Assembly: GCF_014646355.1 (NCBI RefSeq) | Contig: NZ_BMNH01000003.1 | Coordinates: 372,001-436,000 of the forward strand | DNA length: 64,000 nt | Direction: 5' to 3' | Origin: Nonomuraea cavernae | GTDB taxonomy: Bacteria > Actinomycetota > Actinomycetes > Streptosporangiales > Streptosporangiaceae | Shown: one piece after another, positions 41,929 to 50,857 of the stretch | How positions within the stretch are numbered: the first letter of the stretch is position 1 | Layout of the letters: each line of letters starts with the position of its first letter | Notes under the pieces: model-generated | Told to the model about the DNA's origin: nothing | Seen by the model: the letters and a program-made list of their open reading frames with translations, nothing else | Databases searched by the model: none | Translations under genes and position numbers: made by a program

Positions 41929-42153
41929 TCAGCCGTTGCGAGACTGCCAGAGCCCGATGGCCGTGACCCTGGAGTCCACGCCCAGCTTGGCGTAGATGCG
42001 ATTGACGTGGTTCTTGACCGTCTTCTCGCTGAGAAAGAGGCGACGGGCGATCTGGCCGTTGGACTGACCTGTCGCGATCAGGTCCATGACCTCGGCCTCG
42101 CGTTTGCTCAGGGACGTGAAAATGCTGTCGAACGCTGCGTCGTCGACTCTCAT
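41929..42153 (-). CDS. Stand-alone LuxR-type HTH protein
   Basis: 74 residues made almost only of a LuxR/GerE C-terminal DNA-binding domain: [56 protein letters not shown], with the recognition helix at [12 protein letters not shown]. It lacks a receiver or ligand-binding domain. The ATG at 42153 has GGAGG 4 nt upstream; the frame is open further 5' but that part has no family sequence and runs into the tRNA region. Such short regulators bind as dimers. It might act on the palindrome 170 bp downstream of its stop (inference). Confidence 0.82.
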   Translation of the reverse strand: MRVDDAAFDSIFTSLSKREAEVMDLIATGQSNGQIARRLFLSEKTVKNHVNRIYAKLGVDSRVTAIGLWQSRNG

Positions 42154-42273
42154 CCGGCCTCCGGGGGCACACAGACGGGCAGGTCGCCGAGGCCCCCGAG
42201 CTTCCGGCGTTAGCGGTAGACAGCGAGCATAACTCGCATAGTCATGTTTTGGGGACATTGAGGAGAAAACGAC

Positions 42274-42301
42274 AACGGCCGGTCCCTGAGGACCGGCCGT
42301 T
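42274..42301 (-). terminator. Terminator of the orn / tRNA-His transcript
   Basis: 12-bp perfect stem AACGGCCGGTCC / GGACCGGCCGTT with a 4-nt loop, read on the - strand directly after the tRNA and followed by GTCGTTTTC. Confidence 0.8.
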
Positions 42302-42304
42302 CGT

Positions 42305-42381
42305 GGGGTGAGTGAAGGGACTTGAACCCTCGACATCCAGGACCACAACCTGGCGCTCTACCGCCTGAGCTACACCCACCA
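42305..42381 (-). tRNA. tRNA-His (anticodon GUG)
   Basis: 77 nt including the encoded CCA. On the - strand the acceptor stem is GGTGGGTG / CACTCACC, with the extra G at -1 paired to C73, as in bacterial tRNA-His. The anticodon arm is CCAGG-TTGTGGT-CCTGG with anticodon GTG. The T arm has the GGTTCAAGT-type loop. It lies downstream of orn, an arrangement common in actinobacteria. Confidence 0.97.
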
Positions 42382-42443
42382 TGGACCGCGTTGTAGCGGC
42401 ACAGGAAAATTGTAGCGGTGTTCGGGAGTCTTCACGCCACTCA

Positions 42444-43037
42444 TTAACCCGTGACACGCTCGGCGAGCGCCCGAGCCGTCGCCGAATCGGGCCCGGGCTG
42501 GGCGACGAACACGGAGGCGCGGTAGTAGCGCAGCTCTCTGATGCTCTCGGTGATGTCGGCCAGAGCCCGGTGTCCGCCCTGCTTCTCGGGTGCGGCGAAG
42601 TAGACCCGTGGGTACCACCGGCGCACCAGCTCCTTGATCGAGGACACGTCGATCATCCGGTAGTGCAGGTAGGCGTCGACCGCGGGCATGTCGCGCGAGA
42701 TGAACGTGCGGTCGGTGCCGATCGAGTTGCCGCAGAGCGGAGCCTTCTTCGGCTCGGGCACGTGGCGCCGGATGTACTCGAGCACCAGCGACTCGGCCTC
42801 GGCCAGCGTCACCCCGCCCGGCAGCTCGGGCAGCAGCCCCGAGGCCGTGTGCATCTCGCGGACCACCTGCGACATCTGCTCCAGCGACTCGGGCGGCGGT
42901 TTGATGACCACATCGACGCCTTCGTCCACCTGCTTGAGCTCGCTGTCGGTGATGACACAGGCCACCTCGACGAGCGCGTCACGACCGAGGTCGAGCCCGG
43001 TCATCTCGCAGTCGATCCAGACAAGCAAGTCACTCAT
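42444..43037 (-). CDS. orn: Oligoribonuclease
   Basis: 197-residue DEDDh 3'-5' exonuclease that degrades di- to pentaribonucleotides, including pGpG from c-di-GMP breakdown. The first acidic pair is in [14 protein letters not shown]. The middle has [16 protein letters not shown], and the C-terminal [18 protein letters not shown] carries the catalytic His and Asp. Length and motifs match the family exactly. The ATG is at 43037. It is the first gene of a short unit that ends in tRNA-His. It is a housekeeping gene that marks the edge of the polysaccharide locus. Confidence 0.96.
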   Translation of the reverse strand: MSDLLVWIDCEMTGLDLGRDALVEVACVITDSELKQVDEGVDVVIKPPPESLEQMSQVVREMHTASGLLPELPGGVTLAEAESLVLEYIRRHVPEPKKAPLCGNSIGTDRTFISRDMPAVDAYLHYRMIDVSSIKELVRRWYPRVYFAAPEKQGGHRALADITESIRELRYYRASVFVAQPGPDSATARALAERVTG

Positions 43038-43108
43038 ACGTTCTCCTCGCCCAAGCGGCTCGGAGCCGTCCGCCCGCTTGCTCTACCCCACCAGCCTAGT
43101 GCCACCGG

Positions 43109-44215
43109 TCAGGCCGGCTTGAGCGAGCTCAGCACCTGATCGTCGACATCGGTGCCCAGATTGTCCGGCACCGACATGTACAGCAGCCCCGGGCGCTCGC
43201 CCTCGCCGCGATCCATGATCACGACCGCGCCGTTCTCCTTGTTCCACTTGTAGCCCTTGGCCTTGGACTCCTCGGTGAAGTCGAGCTCGAACCGGATGAC
43301 CCAGGCGTCCCGGTCGCCGATCTTGAGCGCCTCGTCCCGCGTGACCTTGGTCGCGTGCGGGATCTGGTAGTACTTCCTGGTGAAGTCGGCGACCACGATC
43401 TTCGCCGTGGTGCCCAGGCCCTGCGCTCCCTCGTACGGGTAGAGCTCGTGCAGCAGGCCCGTGTAGACATTGCCGATCCAGTTGCCGCCGCTGCCGTCGT
43501 AGTTCTCCTGGGAGGTCGCCTCCACGCCGCTCGACCAGCGCTGCAGGGCGGGGTCGGCGCCGTTGATGTCGCCGAAGGCGGGCACCTTCCAGTCGCTGGG
43601 CACCTCGTAGGACAGGCCGGCCAGCGGATCGGCGACGCGGCCGTCCTGCGGCTGCGGCAGCTCGCCCGTCGGCGCCGGCTCCGAGGGCTGGCCCGGATCG
43701 GGGGAGCCCTGGGTGCGCGTGGGCGCCGGTCTGGCCGCCTCACCCGGCGACCGGCTGTTGATCAGGAAGATCCCGGCCACCACGATCAGGGCGACCACGA
43801 CCAGCGCCGCGAGGCCGCCGAACACCCAGGGCAGCGGATTGCCCTGCTTGGGCGGCGGGCCGAACTCCGGGCCGGGCAGCGGGCCGCCGCCCCACGGCGG
43901 CTGCCCGTGTGCGGCCTGCGGCTGGTTGGGCTGCCCGTGCGGGGGCTGGGGCTGGTTGGGCTGCCCGTACGGGGCCTGGGGCTGGTTGGGCTGCCCGTAC
44001 GGCGCGTGGGTGTCGGCCGGGTGGCCGAACTGGAGCGTCGGGTTGGCCGGGGTGGCCGACCAGTCGGGCTGCGGCCCCGAGGAAGGCTGCTGCTGTGGCC
44101 GCGCTCCCTGCTCCAGGGGGTGAGTCGCATCGGTCCACTGATCACCGTCCCACCAACGGAGTCGGGGCGATCCGTAAGGGTCGGGGTACCAGCCCGCGGG
44201 GGTCTGCGTGGTCAT
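43109..44215 (-). CDS. DUF2510 membrane protein with Pro/Gln-rich repeats
   Basis: 368 residues. It starts TPAGWYPDPYGSPRLRWWDGDQWTDATHP, a DUF2510 domain. Residues of about 50-115 hold QPNQPQ-type repeats encoded by three 30-bp units. A single helix follows at about 132-155 (PWVFGGLAALVVVALIVVAGIF). The outer part of about 200 residues (VPSDWKVPAFGDINGADPALQRWSSG onward) resembles no family that I can name. ATG 44215 directly precedes the domain; upstream codons in frame have no RBS. DUF2510 proteins are common in actinobacteria and their role is unknown. The two kinases nearby could phosphorylate its cytoplasmic part (speculative). Confidence 0.75.
   Translation of the reverse strand: MTTQTPAGWYPDPYGSPRLRWWDGDQWTDATHPLEQGARPQQQPSSGPQPDWSATPANPTLQFGHPADTHAPYGQPNQPQAPYGQPNQPQPPHGQPNQPQAAHGQPPWGGGPLPGPEFGPPPKQGNPLPWVFGGLAALVVVALIVVAGIFLINSRSPGEAARPAPTRTQGSPDPGQPSEPAPTGELPQPQDGRVADPLAGLSYEVPSDWKVPAFGDINGADPALQRWSSGVEATSQENYDGSGGNWIGNVYTGLLHELYPYEGAQGLGTTAKIVVADFTRKYYQIPHATKVTRDEALKIGDRDAWVIRFELDFTEESKAKGYKWNKENGAVVIMDRGEGERPGLLYMSVPDNLGTDVDDQVLSSLKPA
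43897..44010 (-). repeat. 30-bp coding tandem repeat
   Basis: Three near-identical 30-bp units at 43921-44010, each starting GGCTGGTTGGGCTGCCCGT, plus a partial fourth at 43897-43920. They encode Gln/Pro/Gly/Tyr decapeptides in the DUF2510 protein. Confidence 0.85.
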
Positions 44216-44276
44216 GCTCGTCAGAGTAGTAAGAACGGCTTTGATATGCATTGTTGCCAGGCGTAGTGGCCGGGCG

Positions 44277-45836
44277 TCAGCACTTGTAGGTGAAGCTCGC
44301 CTTCTCCGTGATCACCGGGGCGGGAGACAGCACCCGGAGCGTCGCCGTGGCCTTGACCGTGCTCTTGCCGTCCAGCGACCACCTTAACGACACCTCGTAG
44401 GAGGTCCGGTCGGAGGTGGTCCGCAGGGTGCCCTTCTCGACCCGTTTGTCCAGGTTTCTGCGCCACTCGTAGTGGACCTCGCCAGGGGCGCCGTTGGTGA
44501 CGATCGTGCCGGTGATGGGGACGACGCTGCCGCAGCCCTGGGTCTTCTTCGGCGCGACGACGTCGACCGCCACGACCGCCAGCTCGGGGCCGTCACTCAG
44601 CCGGAGCCAGCCCAGGATCGCCCCGGCCAGGATGGCCGCGAACACCGCCGCGGCCAGGATCGTCCGGCGGCGGCGGGCGCGCGAGGCCCGTGACGTGCGG
44701 TCGCGCCGCTGGACGGTGGCCTGCTCGTCCTTGCCGGTCCGCCAGATCCGCTCGGCCGTGGTGCCCGGCTGCGGCTCCCGCGTACCGCCCCCCGGCCCCG
44801 TGTCCGCGCCGCCACCGAATCCGGCGCCGCCACCGGAGCCGACCCCCGGCCCGAACTGCACCTGCCCCCCGGACCCGTACGCCCCGGACCCATGGGACCC
44901 GGACCCATGGGACCCGGACCCGTACGCCGCCGAATCGGACCCCCCAGACCCATACGCGCCAGACCCATACGCCCCAGACCCGTACGACCCCGGCCCGGAA
45001 AGCCCGGACGACTCGGACGACCCCGACGAGGCGCCCGGCACGTGCAGGAGCGTGACGATGTCACCCTCGTCGCGCGGCAGCGCCTGCGGCAGCGCCTGCG
45101 GCGGCGCCTGCGCGAACACCGACTGGCCGCGGGCCGCGTGGGCCAGCCGGTCACGGCTGATCGCCCCGCCCGGGAGCACCTCGCGCCCGGCCACCAGCAC
45201 GTCCCTGGCGGCGGTCAGGCCGCGGGTGGTCGCCGTCACCGCCGCCCGTTCGAACAGGTCCTGGGCCCGCGGCGCCCCGTGGGTCGAGGCCGCCAGCCCG
45301 CGCGCCAGCGAGGCCCACGCCGCCGCGTCACGCTCGGGCGGCGAGACCTGGGCGCGGATCGCGTCGGACAGCCCGCGCTCGGACAGCAGCGCGGCGCCGT
45401 CGGAGGCGATGACCACGGTGCGCGGGTGCACCGAGCCGTGCGTGAGCCCGGAGGCGTGCAGCGCGAGCAGGGTCTGCGCCGTCTCCAGCAGCACGGCCGC
45501 CGCGCCGCCGGGGTCGATCGAGCCCGAGCTGAGCAGGTCGAACAGGGTGGGGCTGACCGCCTGGGCGGTGAGCAGCCACACCTGGTCGCCGGCGGCCACC
45601 ACGTCCGCCACCGGGATCAGGCCGCTCAGGCCGCCCAGCACCAGCCGCTGGTCGGTCATGACCGCCGCCACCACCCGATCGCGCACCCCCGGCGACCCGA
45701 TGACCCTCGGGTCGAACAGCAGCGCCCCCGCCCTGCGCCCGTCGGGTGAGATCGCGTCGATCCAGTTGCCGACCTCGGTGATCCAGGTGTGTTCCGTGAG
45801 CCGGAAGCCGGCGATGCCGTTCCGAGCGTTGTCCAT
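44277..45836 (-). CDS. Pseudokinase-like membrane protein
   Basis: 519 residues. The first 230 look like the C-lobe of a Ser/Thr kinase with its catalysis lost: TLLALHASGLTHGSVHPRTVVIASDGAALLSERGLS is in the place of the HRDLKPxNV and DFG motifs but has neither catalytic Asp. There is no glycine-rich loop or VAIK lysine. A low-complexity Gly/Ser/Tyr segment (YGSGAYGSG units) spans about 270-340. A basic stretch and one helix (TILAAAVFAAILAGAILGWL) follow at about 395-415, then a small outer domain of about 100 residues with two cysteines. It lies directly downstream of two active-looking kinases on the same strand, 20 bp from the nearest. It may scaffold or be phosphorylated by them (inference). 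Confidence 0.68.
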   Translation of the reverse strand: MDNARNGIAGFRLTEHTWITEVGNWIDAISPDGRRAGALLFDPRVIGSPGVRDRVVAAVMTDQRLVLGGLSGLIPVADVVAAGDQVWLLTAQAVSPTLFDLLSSGSIDPGGAAAVLLETAQTLLALHASGLTHGSVHPRTVVIASDGAALLSERGLSDAIRAQVSPPERDAAAWASLARGLAASTHGAPRAQDLFERAAVTATTRGLTAARDVLVAGREVLPGGAISRDRLAHAARGQSVFAQAPPQALPQALPRDEGDIVTLLHVPGASSGSSESSGLSGPGSYGSGAYGSGAYGSGGSDSAAYGSGSHGSGSHGSGAYGSGGQVQFGPGVGSGGGAGFGGGADTGPGGGTREPQPGTTAERIWRTGKDEQATVQRRDRTSRASRARRRRTILAAAVFAAILAGAILGWLRLSDGPELAVVAVDVVAPKKTQGCGSVVPITGTIVTNGAPGEVHYEWRRNLDKRVEKGTLRTTSDRTSYEVSLRWSLDGKSTVKATATLRVLSPAPVITEKASFTYKC

Positions 45837-45856
45837 CGCCTCGCCCCCCGACGTCG

Positions 45857-47521
45857 CTAACTCTTCTTCCGGTGCCGTCCCGCCATACGACGCCTCACCG
45901 CAAGTGTGACGGGCACGGCGCCCGACGTCACCAGCCCGGCCGCGAGCAGTGCCGCCGCGGCCCGCCCGGCCCCCGTGTCCTCGGGCACCGGGGTCGGCCT
46001 GGTGTCGCCGCCTCCGTCGCCTCCGTCGCCTCCATCGCCACCGTCACCGCCGTCGCTCCGGGTCGGCGTGGGCTCCGGCGCGGGTGTGCCGGGCGTCCGC
46101 GTGGGAGGCCGGAAGGTCGGCGGAGCGGCCGTGGTGGGCGCCGCCGTGGTCGGCCGGGTGGCCGAGACCGGCGGCTCGTCGAGCGTGCCAGTGATCGTCG
46201 GCGCGGTGCTGGCCGGCTTCGTGGGAGTCTTGCTCGCGGTGGGCGTCGGCTTGGGCGCGCGGGTCCTGGTGGGCCGGGGGGTCGGCGACGAGGACGCCAC
46301 GGGCGGCCCGGCGCTGGTCGAGGCCGTCGGCTCCGGTGTGGGCGCCTCCGGTGTCGTCTCCTCGGTGACCGGCGTGAGCTCCTCGGTCGGCTCCTCCGTC
46401 GGCTCCTCGGTGACCGGCTCCTCGGTGAAGGGCGCGACCGTGGACGGCGTGACCTGGGAGGTCTGCGCCCGCAGGGTCGTGTCGCCGTCGTCGAAGGCGC
46501 TGACCGTCACCACCGCGACCGCGATCACCACGCCGGCGCAGGCGGTGCCGATCAGGACCTTGGACGAGAGCTTGGTCAGCAGCTTGGACGGCGTGCCGAA
46601 ATGGGTCTCGGCGAGCGACGTCCGCACCCCGGCCGGCGCGTCCGGCGCGGTCGGGAAGAACATCAGCAGCAACCCGGCCAGCCTGGCCAGACGGCGGCGG
46701 CCGCGTTCCTCCCAGTCGGCTCCGTACGCCTCGGTCGCGATGGCCTCCAGCTCGGTCAGGAACGCCTCTGCGGACGGCGGCCGCCCGGCGGGGTCCTTGG
46801 CCAGCCCTCGCTCGACCAGCCCCTGCAGCGGCCCCGGCACCTCTTCGACGGGCGGAGGCGCGCTCTGGTGCTGCCGGGCGAGCGCCGCGAGGTTGGTCGC
46901 GCGGTAGGGGCGGGCGCCGGTGAGGCATTCGAAGAACACGATCGTGGCGGCGTAGACGTCGGTGGACGGCGCCGCCGACGCTCCCGACCACTGCTCCGGC
47001 GCCATGTAGGGCGGGGTCCCGGCGGCGCTCGCGTCCTCGCCGGCCCGCACCGCGATGCCGTAGTCGACCAGCTTGCTGCTGCCGTCACCCTGGACGATCA
47101 CGTTCTCGGGCTTGAAGTCGCGGTGCACGACGCCGATCGCGTGGGCGGCGGCCAGGCCCTGCAGCGAGCCCTTCAGCACGACCAGCGCGGCCTCGGGCCC
47201 GGTCGGCCCCTCGGAGCGCAGCATCTCGCGCAGCGACACCCCGTTGACCAGCTCCATGATGATGGCCGCGCCCGCGCCGGTCTCGACGTAGTCGATCAGC
47301 CGGGCGTTGTGCGGGCTGCGCAACGTGCCGAGGAGACGGGCCTCGTGCCGGAAACGGGCGACGAAGCCGACATCGGCTCTCAGCGCGTCGGACAAGTACT
47401 TGACGGCGACTTCCGCGCCGTCGTGGTCACGCCTGGCCAACACCACGCGGCCGGCGGATCCGCTGCCCAGCTCACGGACCGAGCTGTACCCGGGGACCCC
47501 CCACTGCGCATCACCGTGCAT
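45857..47521 (-). CDS. Ser/Thr protein kinase, two membrane helices
   Basis: 554 residues. The N-terminal kinase domain has LGSGSAGRVVLARR, VAVKYL with the ATP lysine, HRDFKPENVIV, VDYGIAV (DYG instead of DFG), GTPPYMAPEQWSG and KDPAGRPPSAEAFL. A helix at about 310-330 (VLIGTACAGVVIAVAVVTVSAF) is followed by a long Thr/Pro/Glu-rich outer region. A second hydrophobic helix near the end (ALLAAGLVTSGAVPVTLAV) precedes an RRRMAGRHRKK tail. This gives an external loop held at both ends, unlike the usual PASTA-type kinase. The ATG at 47521 with GAGGAGA upstream is preferred over a start 13 codons earlier. It is a close paralogue of the next kinase. Confidence 0.88.
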   Translation of the reverse strand: MHGDAQWGVPGYSSVRELGSGSAGRVVLARRDHDGAEVAVKYLSDALRADVGFVARFRHEARLLGTLRSPHNARLIDYVETGAGAAIIMELVNGVSLREMLRSEGPTGPEAALVVLKGSLQGLAAAHAIGVVHRDFKPENVIVQGDGSSKLVDYGIAVRAGEDASAAGTPPYMAPEQWSGASAAPSTDVYAATIVFFECLTGARPYRATNLAALARQHQSAPPPVEEVPGPLQGLVERGLAKDPAGRPPSAEAFLTELEAIATEAYGADWEERGRRRLARLAGLLLMFFPTAPDAPAGVRTSLAETHFGTPSKLLTKLSSKVLIGTACAGVVIAVAVVTVSAFDDGDTTLRAQTSQVTPSTVAPFTEEPVTEEPTEEPTEELTPVTEETTPEAPTPEPTASTSAGPPVASSSPTPRPTRTRAPKPTPTASKTPTKPASTAPTITGTLDEPPVSATRPTTAAPTTAAPPTFRPPTRTPGTPAPEPTPTRSDGGDGGDGGDGGDGGGDTRPTPVPEDTGAGRAAAALLAAGLVTSGAVPVTLAVRRRMAGRHRKKS

Positions 47522-47634
47522 AACGGTCTCCTCTGGAGTCGTCTGGGCCCCCACCCTCAACAGACGGAGCGTAGCTTAACGGGATATCGCCAGGTTCCAG
47601 GCATGGATATCTCGATCGGTATGCGGACCCCCGG

Positions 47635-50061
47635 TCAGCCGATCGTGCCGGGGGTCTCCGGCTCCTTGGTCGCGGGCTCGTCCGTCTGCGGGCGCTCCGT
47701 GGCGGGCTGTTCGGTGTCGGGCTCCTCGTTCTCGGGCGGGCACGCGGGTGTCCGGCCGGCCGCCATGTCGCCGCCGTTCGCCGCCCCGGGCCGGGTGGCC
47801 GCCCTGATCTGCCAGGTCACGCCGCACGGCAGGTCGCCGAAGGAGTGGTTCAGCACCCTGAGGTACGAGGTCTCGCCCGACAGGGCCACCTGCCGGGTGC
47901 CGGTGAGCCGGCCGGCCAGGTAGAAGCCGACGGTCAGGCGTACCGGACGGTCGTTGACCGTGGAGACGGCGACGGCGGCGGTGGCGAGCCCGCGGGCGTT
48001 GACCGCTGAGCGGACGATGGACACCTGTTTGACACCTGGGGGACAGGTCACCCGGGCCCGCGCGGTGGCCTTCCGGTCTCCGGCGGTCACGCTGACGGAG
48101 ACCGTGGAGCCGCAGGGCCTGCTCTCGAACGGGAGGGTGAGCGTCCGCGTGTAGGCCGTCCGGCCGGACAGCGTCGCCTTCCTGGTGCCGACGCCGTCAC
48201 CGTTGAGCGCGAAACCGGCCTCGACCGGGACCGCGTCGGTGCCGGTCGTGGTCACCCGGATCCGGGCGGTCGCGCGGGTGCCCGGGGAGGGGGCCATGGC
48301 CAGCCCCACCCGCAGCCCGCTCACGGTCGTGGGGCAGGGCGGGACGTTCAGCGAGGCGGTCCTGGCGCCGCCCGGCGCGGCGGGCGAGGTGGTGACGGTC
48401 AGGGTGACCGTCCTGCCACAGGGCCGCTCGGCGAACGTGTGACTGAACGTGCGGGTGTAGGAGGTTTCGCCGCTGAGCCGTACCTGCCGGCGCTGGACCG
48501 GGTCGCCGGCGACCGACCACACGGCGGTGGCGGTGATCGGGCGGGTGCCGGTCGCGCGGATCGTGACCGTGGCGCCGCCGACCGCGTCGTCGTTCAGCGT
48601 GAGCGGGCCGATGCCGATGCCCGCCACCGACGTCGGCGGCGTAGGAGTCGGGGTCGGAGTGGGGGTGGGGGTCGGCGTAGGCGTCGGAGTCGGGGTCGGG
48701 GTCGGGGTGGGGGTGGGGGTCGGAGTCACGGAGGGGGTCGCCGGGTCGGTCGCCGGAGGGTTGGCCGAGGTCACCGGAGTGGTGCCGGTGGCCGTGGCGG
48801 AGGGCTTGGCCGAGGCCGGGCCCGTGCTTCTGGTGCTGGTCGGCCCGGACGTCCCGGTCGGCGTGCTGCCCGTGGTCTCCGGCTCGTCACTGCGGTCCGG
48901 CAGGATCGCGGCCGAGGGGTCACCCTCGCTGTCCTCGGGCGAGGGGAGGCCGCCCGTCGGCGGCTCCCCGCTCGGCACCGTCGGGGGCGCGGAGGCCGGG
49001 GCCGCACCCGGCGACTCCGGCGCGGCGGCGATGTCGATGGCCGTCGGCCGGGTGTCCCGGTTGGCCAGCACGTACACCGCGCCGACCGCCACCACGGTGG
49101 CCAGACCGGCGCCCATCGCGACCCGGGCCGCGTTGTTCCGCGCGCCGCGGAACACGGTCCTCGCCAGTGAGGTGGTCACCTCGGCGGGCGGCTGCCGCGG
49201 CACGGGCAGGAGCAGGGCCAGCAGCGCGACCAGCCCGGCCAGCCGGCGCCTGCCGCGCTCCTCCCAGTCCTCGCCGTAGGCGGCCCGGGCCGTCGCCTCC
49301 AACTCGGCCACGAACGCGTCCGCGCCGGCCGGCCGCTCGGCCGGGTCCTTGGCCAGGCCGCGCGCCAGCAGATCGCGCATCTCCTCGGGCGCGTCGTGCA
49401 CCGGGACCGGCGCGTACACGTGCTGGTAGCCGAGCACGCTCGGCTCGGTCGAGCGGTAGGGGCGGTGCCCGGTCAGGCACTCGAAGAACACCGCCGTGGC
49501 CGCGTACACGTCGGTCGCGGGCGAGGCCGGATGGCCCGCCCACAGCTCCGGCGCCATGTACGGCGGCGTGCCCTCGGGAAGAGAGGCCGTGCCCTGTCGT
49601 ACGGCGATGCCGAAGTCGACCAGCTTGCTGACCCCGTCGTCGCGGACGATCACGTTCTCGGGCTTGTAGTCCTTGTGCACGAGCCGTGTCCGGTGCGCTC
49701 GGGCCAGGCCGAGCAGCGAGCCCTTCAGCACGACCAGCGCGGCCTCGGGCCCGGTGGTGCCGTTCTCGCGCAGTAAGGCGCGCAGCGAGACACCGTTGAC
49801 CAGCTCCATCACGATGGCCGCGCCGTCGCGGTCCTGGATGTACTCCCACATCGTGGCGATGTGCGGATCGCGCAGGGTCACCAGCAGGCGCGCCTCCTCC
49901 TGGAAGCGGGCGAGCTTCGCGGGGTCGCGCCGGAGCTCCGCGGCGAGGTACTTGATGGCGACCTTCACACCGGTCTCGTCGTGCACCGCCAGCACGACCC
50001 TGCCGCTGACACCCGCTCCGAGCTGCTTGACCTCGGTGTAACCGGAGGCGCTCCACTCCAT
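47635..50061 (-). CDS. Ser/Thr protein kinase with PT-linker and three beta-rich repeats
   Basis: 808 residues. The kinase domain starts YTEVKQLGAGVSGRVVLAV, with VAIKYL, HKDYKPENVIV (HKD for HRD), VDFGIAV and GTPPYMAPELWAG. One helix at about 310-330 (AMGAGLATVVAVGAVYVLA) leads to an outer part with a Pro/Thr linker (PT dipeptides encoded at about 48636-48731). About four repeats of roughly 80 residues follow, each with a SGETSYxRxxxHSF-like or GRTAYTRTLTLPFxSRPCG segment. The repeats may be Ig-like sensor domains. The C-terminus is Glu/Pro/Thr-rich. ATG 50061 has AGAGG 4 nt upstream. It is upstream of the paralogous kinase and the pseudokinase, in one orientation. Confidence 0.88.
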   Translation of the reverse strand: MEWSASGYTEVKQLGAGVSGRVVLAVHDETGVKVAIKYLAAELRRDPAKLARFQEEARLLVTLRDPHIATMWEYIQDRDGAAIVMELVNGVSLRALLRENGTTGPEAALVVLKGSLLGLARAHRTRLVHKDYKPENVIVRDDGVSKLVDFGIAVRQGTASLPEGTPPYMAPELWAGHPASPATDVYAATAVFFECLTGHRPYRSTEPSVLGYQHVYAPVPVHDAPEEMRDLLARGLAKDPAERPAGADAFVAELEATARAAYGEDWEERGRRRLAGLVALLALLLPVPRQPPAEVTTSLARTVFRGARNNAARVAMGAGLATVVAVGAVYVLANRDTRPTAIDIAAAPESPGAAPASAPPTVPSGEPPTGGLPSPEDSEGDPSAAILPDRSDEPETTGSTPTGTSGPTSTRSTGPASAKPSATATGTTPVTSANPPATDPATPSVTPTPTPTPTPTPTPTPTPTPTPTPTPTPTPPTSVAGIGIGPLTLNDDAVGGATVTIRATGTRPITATAVWSVAGDPVQRRQVRLSGETSYTRTFSHTFAERPCGRTVTLTVTTSPAAPGGARTASLNVPPCPTTVSGLRVGLAMAPSPGTRATARIRVTTTGTDAVPVEAGFALNGDGVGTRKATLSGRTAYTRTLTLPFESRPCGSTVSVSVTAGDRKATARARVTCPPGVKQVSIVRSAVNARGLATAAVAVSTVNDRPVRLTVGFYLAGRLTGTRQVALSGETSYLRVLNHSFGDLPCGVTWQIRAATRPGAANGGDMAAGRTPACPPENEEPDTEQPATERPQTDEPATKEPETPGTIG
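48636..48731 (-). repeat. Low-complexity coding repeat (Pro-Thr linker)
   Basis: About 16 near-identical 6-bp units (GGGGTC or GGAGTC on the + strand) encode a Pro-Thr dipeptide run in the outer part of the kinase. It is likely to vary in length between strains. Confidence 0.85.
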
Positions 50062-50147
50062 ATTGCCTCTCCCATCAGGAATCGGCCCACCTGATGAGAC
50101 GCACGAGTTGGAGGTCGGGTTTGCCAGGTGGCTCCGGAATTATGGAA

Positions 50148-50786
50148 CTACTCTCGGCCGCTGATGTGAACAGGTACGTCGATACCTTCTGGGAGCACCG
50201 GGTCGGGCACCGGCGCGCCCCAGGCCGTCCGCAGGGGCAGCACGCCCGCCCAGACGGGCAGTTCGTAGTCCGCCTCGTCGTCCTGTGGCGGGCCCCGCCT
50301 GATCTTGACCGACGCCTCCTCCAGCGACAGGGCCAGCACGGCCGTCGCCGCCAGCTCCTTGGGCGACGGGCGCCGGGCGTAGTCCCACTGGCCGGGCGCG
50401 AGCTGCTCGGTCAGGGCGCGGAGCCCCTCCAGGCGCTCCTCCTCGCCGGTCAGCGGCTCGGGCCGGCCGTAGATGATCGCCGAGCGGTAGTTGACCGAGT
50501 GGTGGAAGACCGACCGGGCCAGCACGATGCCGTCGACGTGGGTGACGGTGACGCACACCTCGGCCCCGGCGGCGGCACGCAGTGACCGCGCTCCGGTGGA
50601 ACCGTGCAGGTAGAGGGTGTCACCGGCGCGCCCGTAGCCGGTGGGCACCACCATCGGGCAGCCGTCCACCACGACGCCCAGATGGCAGAACAGCCCGGTG
50701 TCGAGCACGTCGTACAGGTCCTGGCGATCGGTGCCGGCCCGCTGCTTCTCGCGGCCGAGTCTGGTGCGGGGCGTGGTGGAGAGCAT
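50148..50786 (-). CDS. PNPOx-like flavin-nucleotide-binding protein
   Basis: 212 residues of the pyridoxamine 5'-phosphate oxidase-related split-barrel family. It has TDRQDLYDVLDTGLFCHLGVVVDGCPMVVPTGYGRAGDTLYLHGSTGARSL followed by a VCVTVTHVDGIVLARSVFHHSVNYRSAIIYG stretch, typical of the flavin-binding group (NimA-like). It probably binds FMN or F420; the reaction is unknown. It is divergent from a MocR-type PLP-dependent regulator across a 71-bp gap with an inverted repeat, so PLP or a related amine may control it. Confidence 0.8.
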   Translation of the reverse strand: MLSTTPRTRLGREKQRAGTDRQDLYDVLDTGLFCHLGVVVDGCPMVVPTGYGRAGDTLYLHGSTGARSLRAAAGAEVCVTVTHVDGIVLARSVFHHSVNYRSAIIYGRPEPLTGEEERLEGLRALTEQLAPGQWDYARRPSPKELAATAVLALSLEEASVKIRRGPPQDDEADYELPVWAGVLPLRTAWGAPVPDPVLPEGIDVPVHISGRE

Positions 50787-50805
50787 GATTCGACGGTAGC
50801 CAGCG

Positions 50806-50830
50806 AGTGGCTCTAAGTTATAGGGCCACT
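50806..50830. promoter_or_regulatory. MocR operator candidate
   Basis: AGTGGC (50806-50811) and GCCACT (50825-50830) are perfect inverted arms around a 13-nt AT-rich spacer (TCTAAGTTATAGG). The site lies between the divergent PNPOx-like gene and the MocR gene, where PdxR/MocR proteins typically bind. Confidence 0.65.
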
Positions 50831-50857
50831 ATCGGCCACTTCTGGGAGACCACTTCC

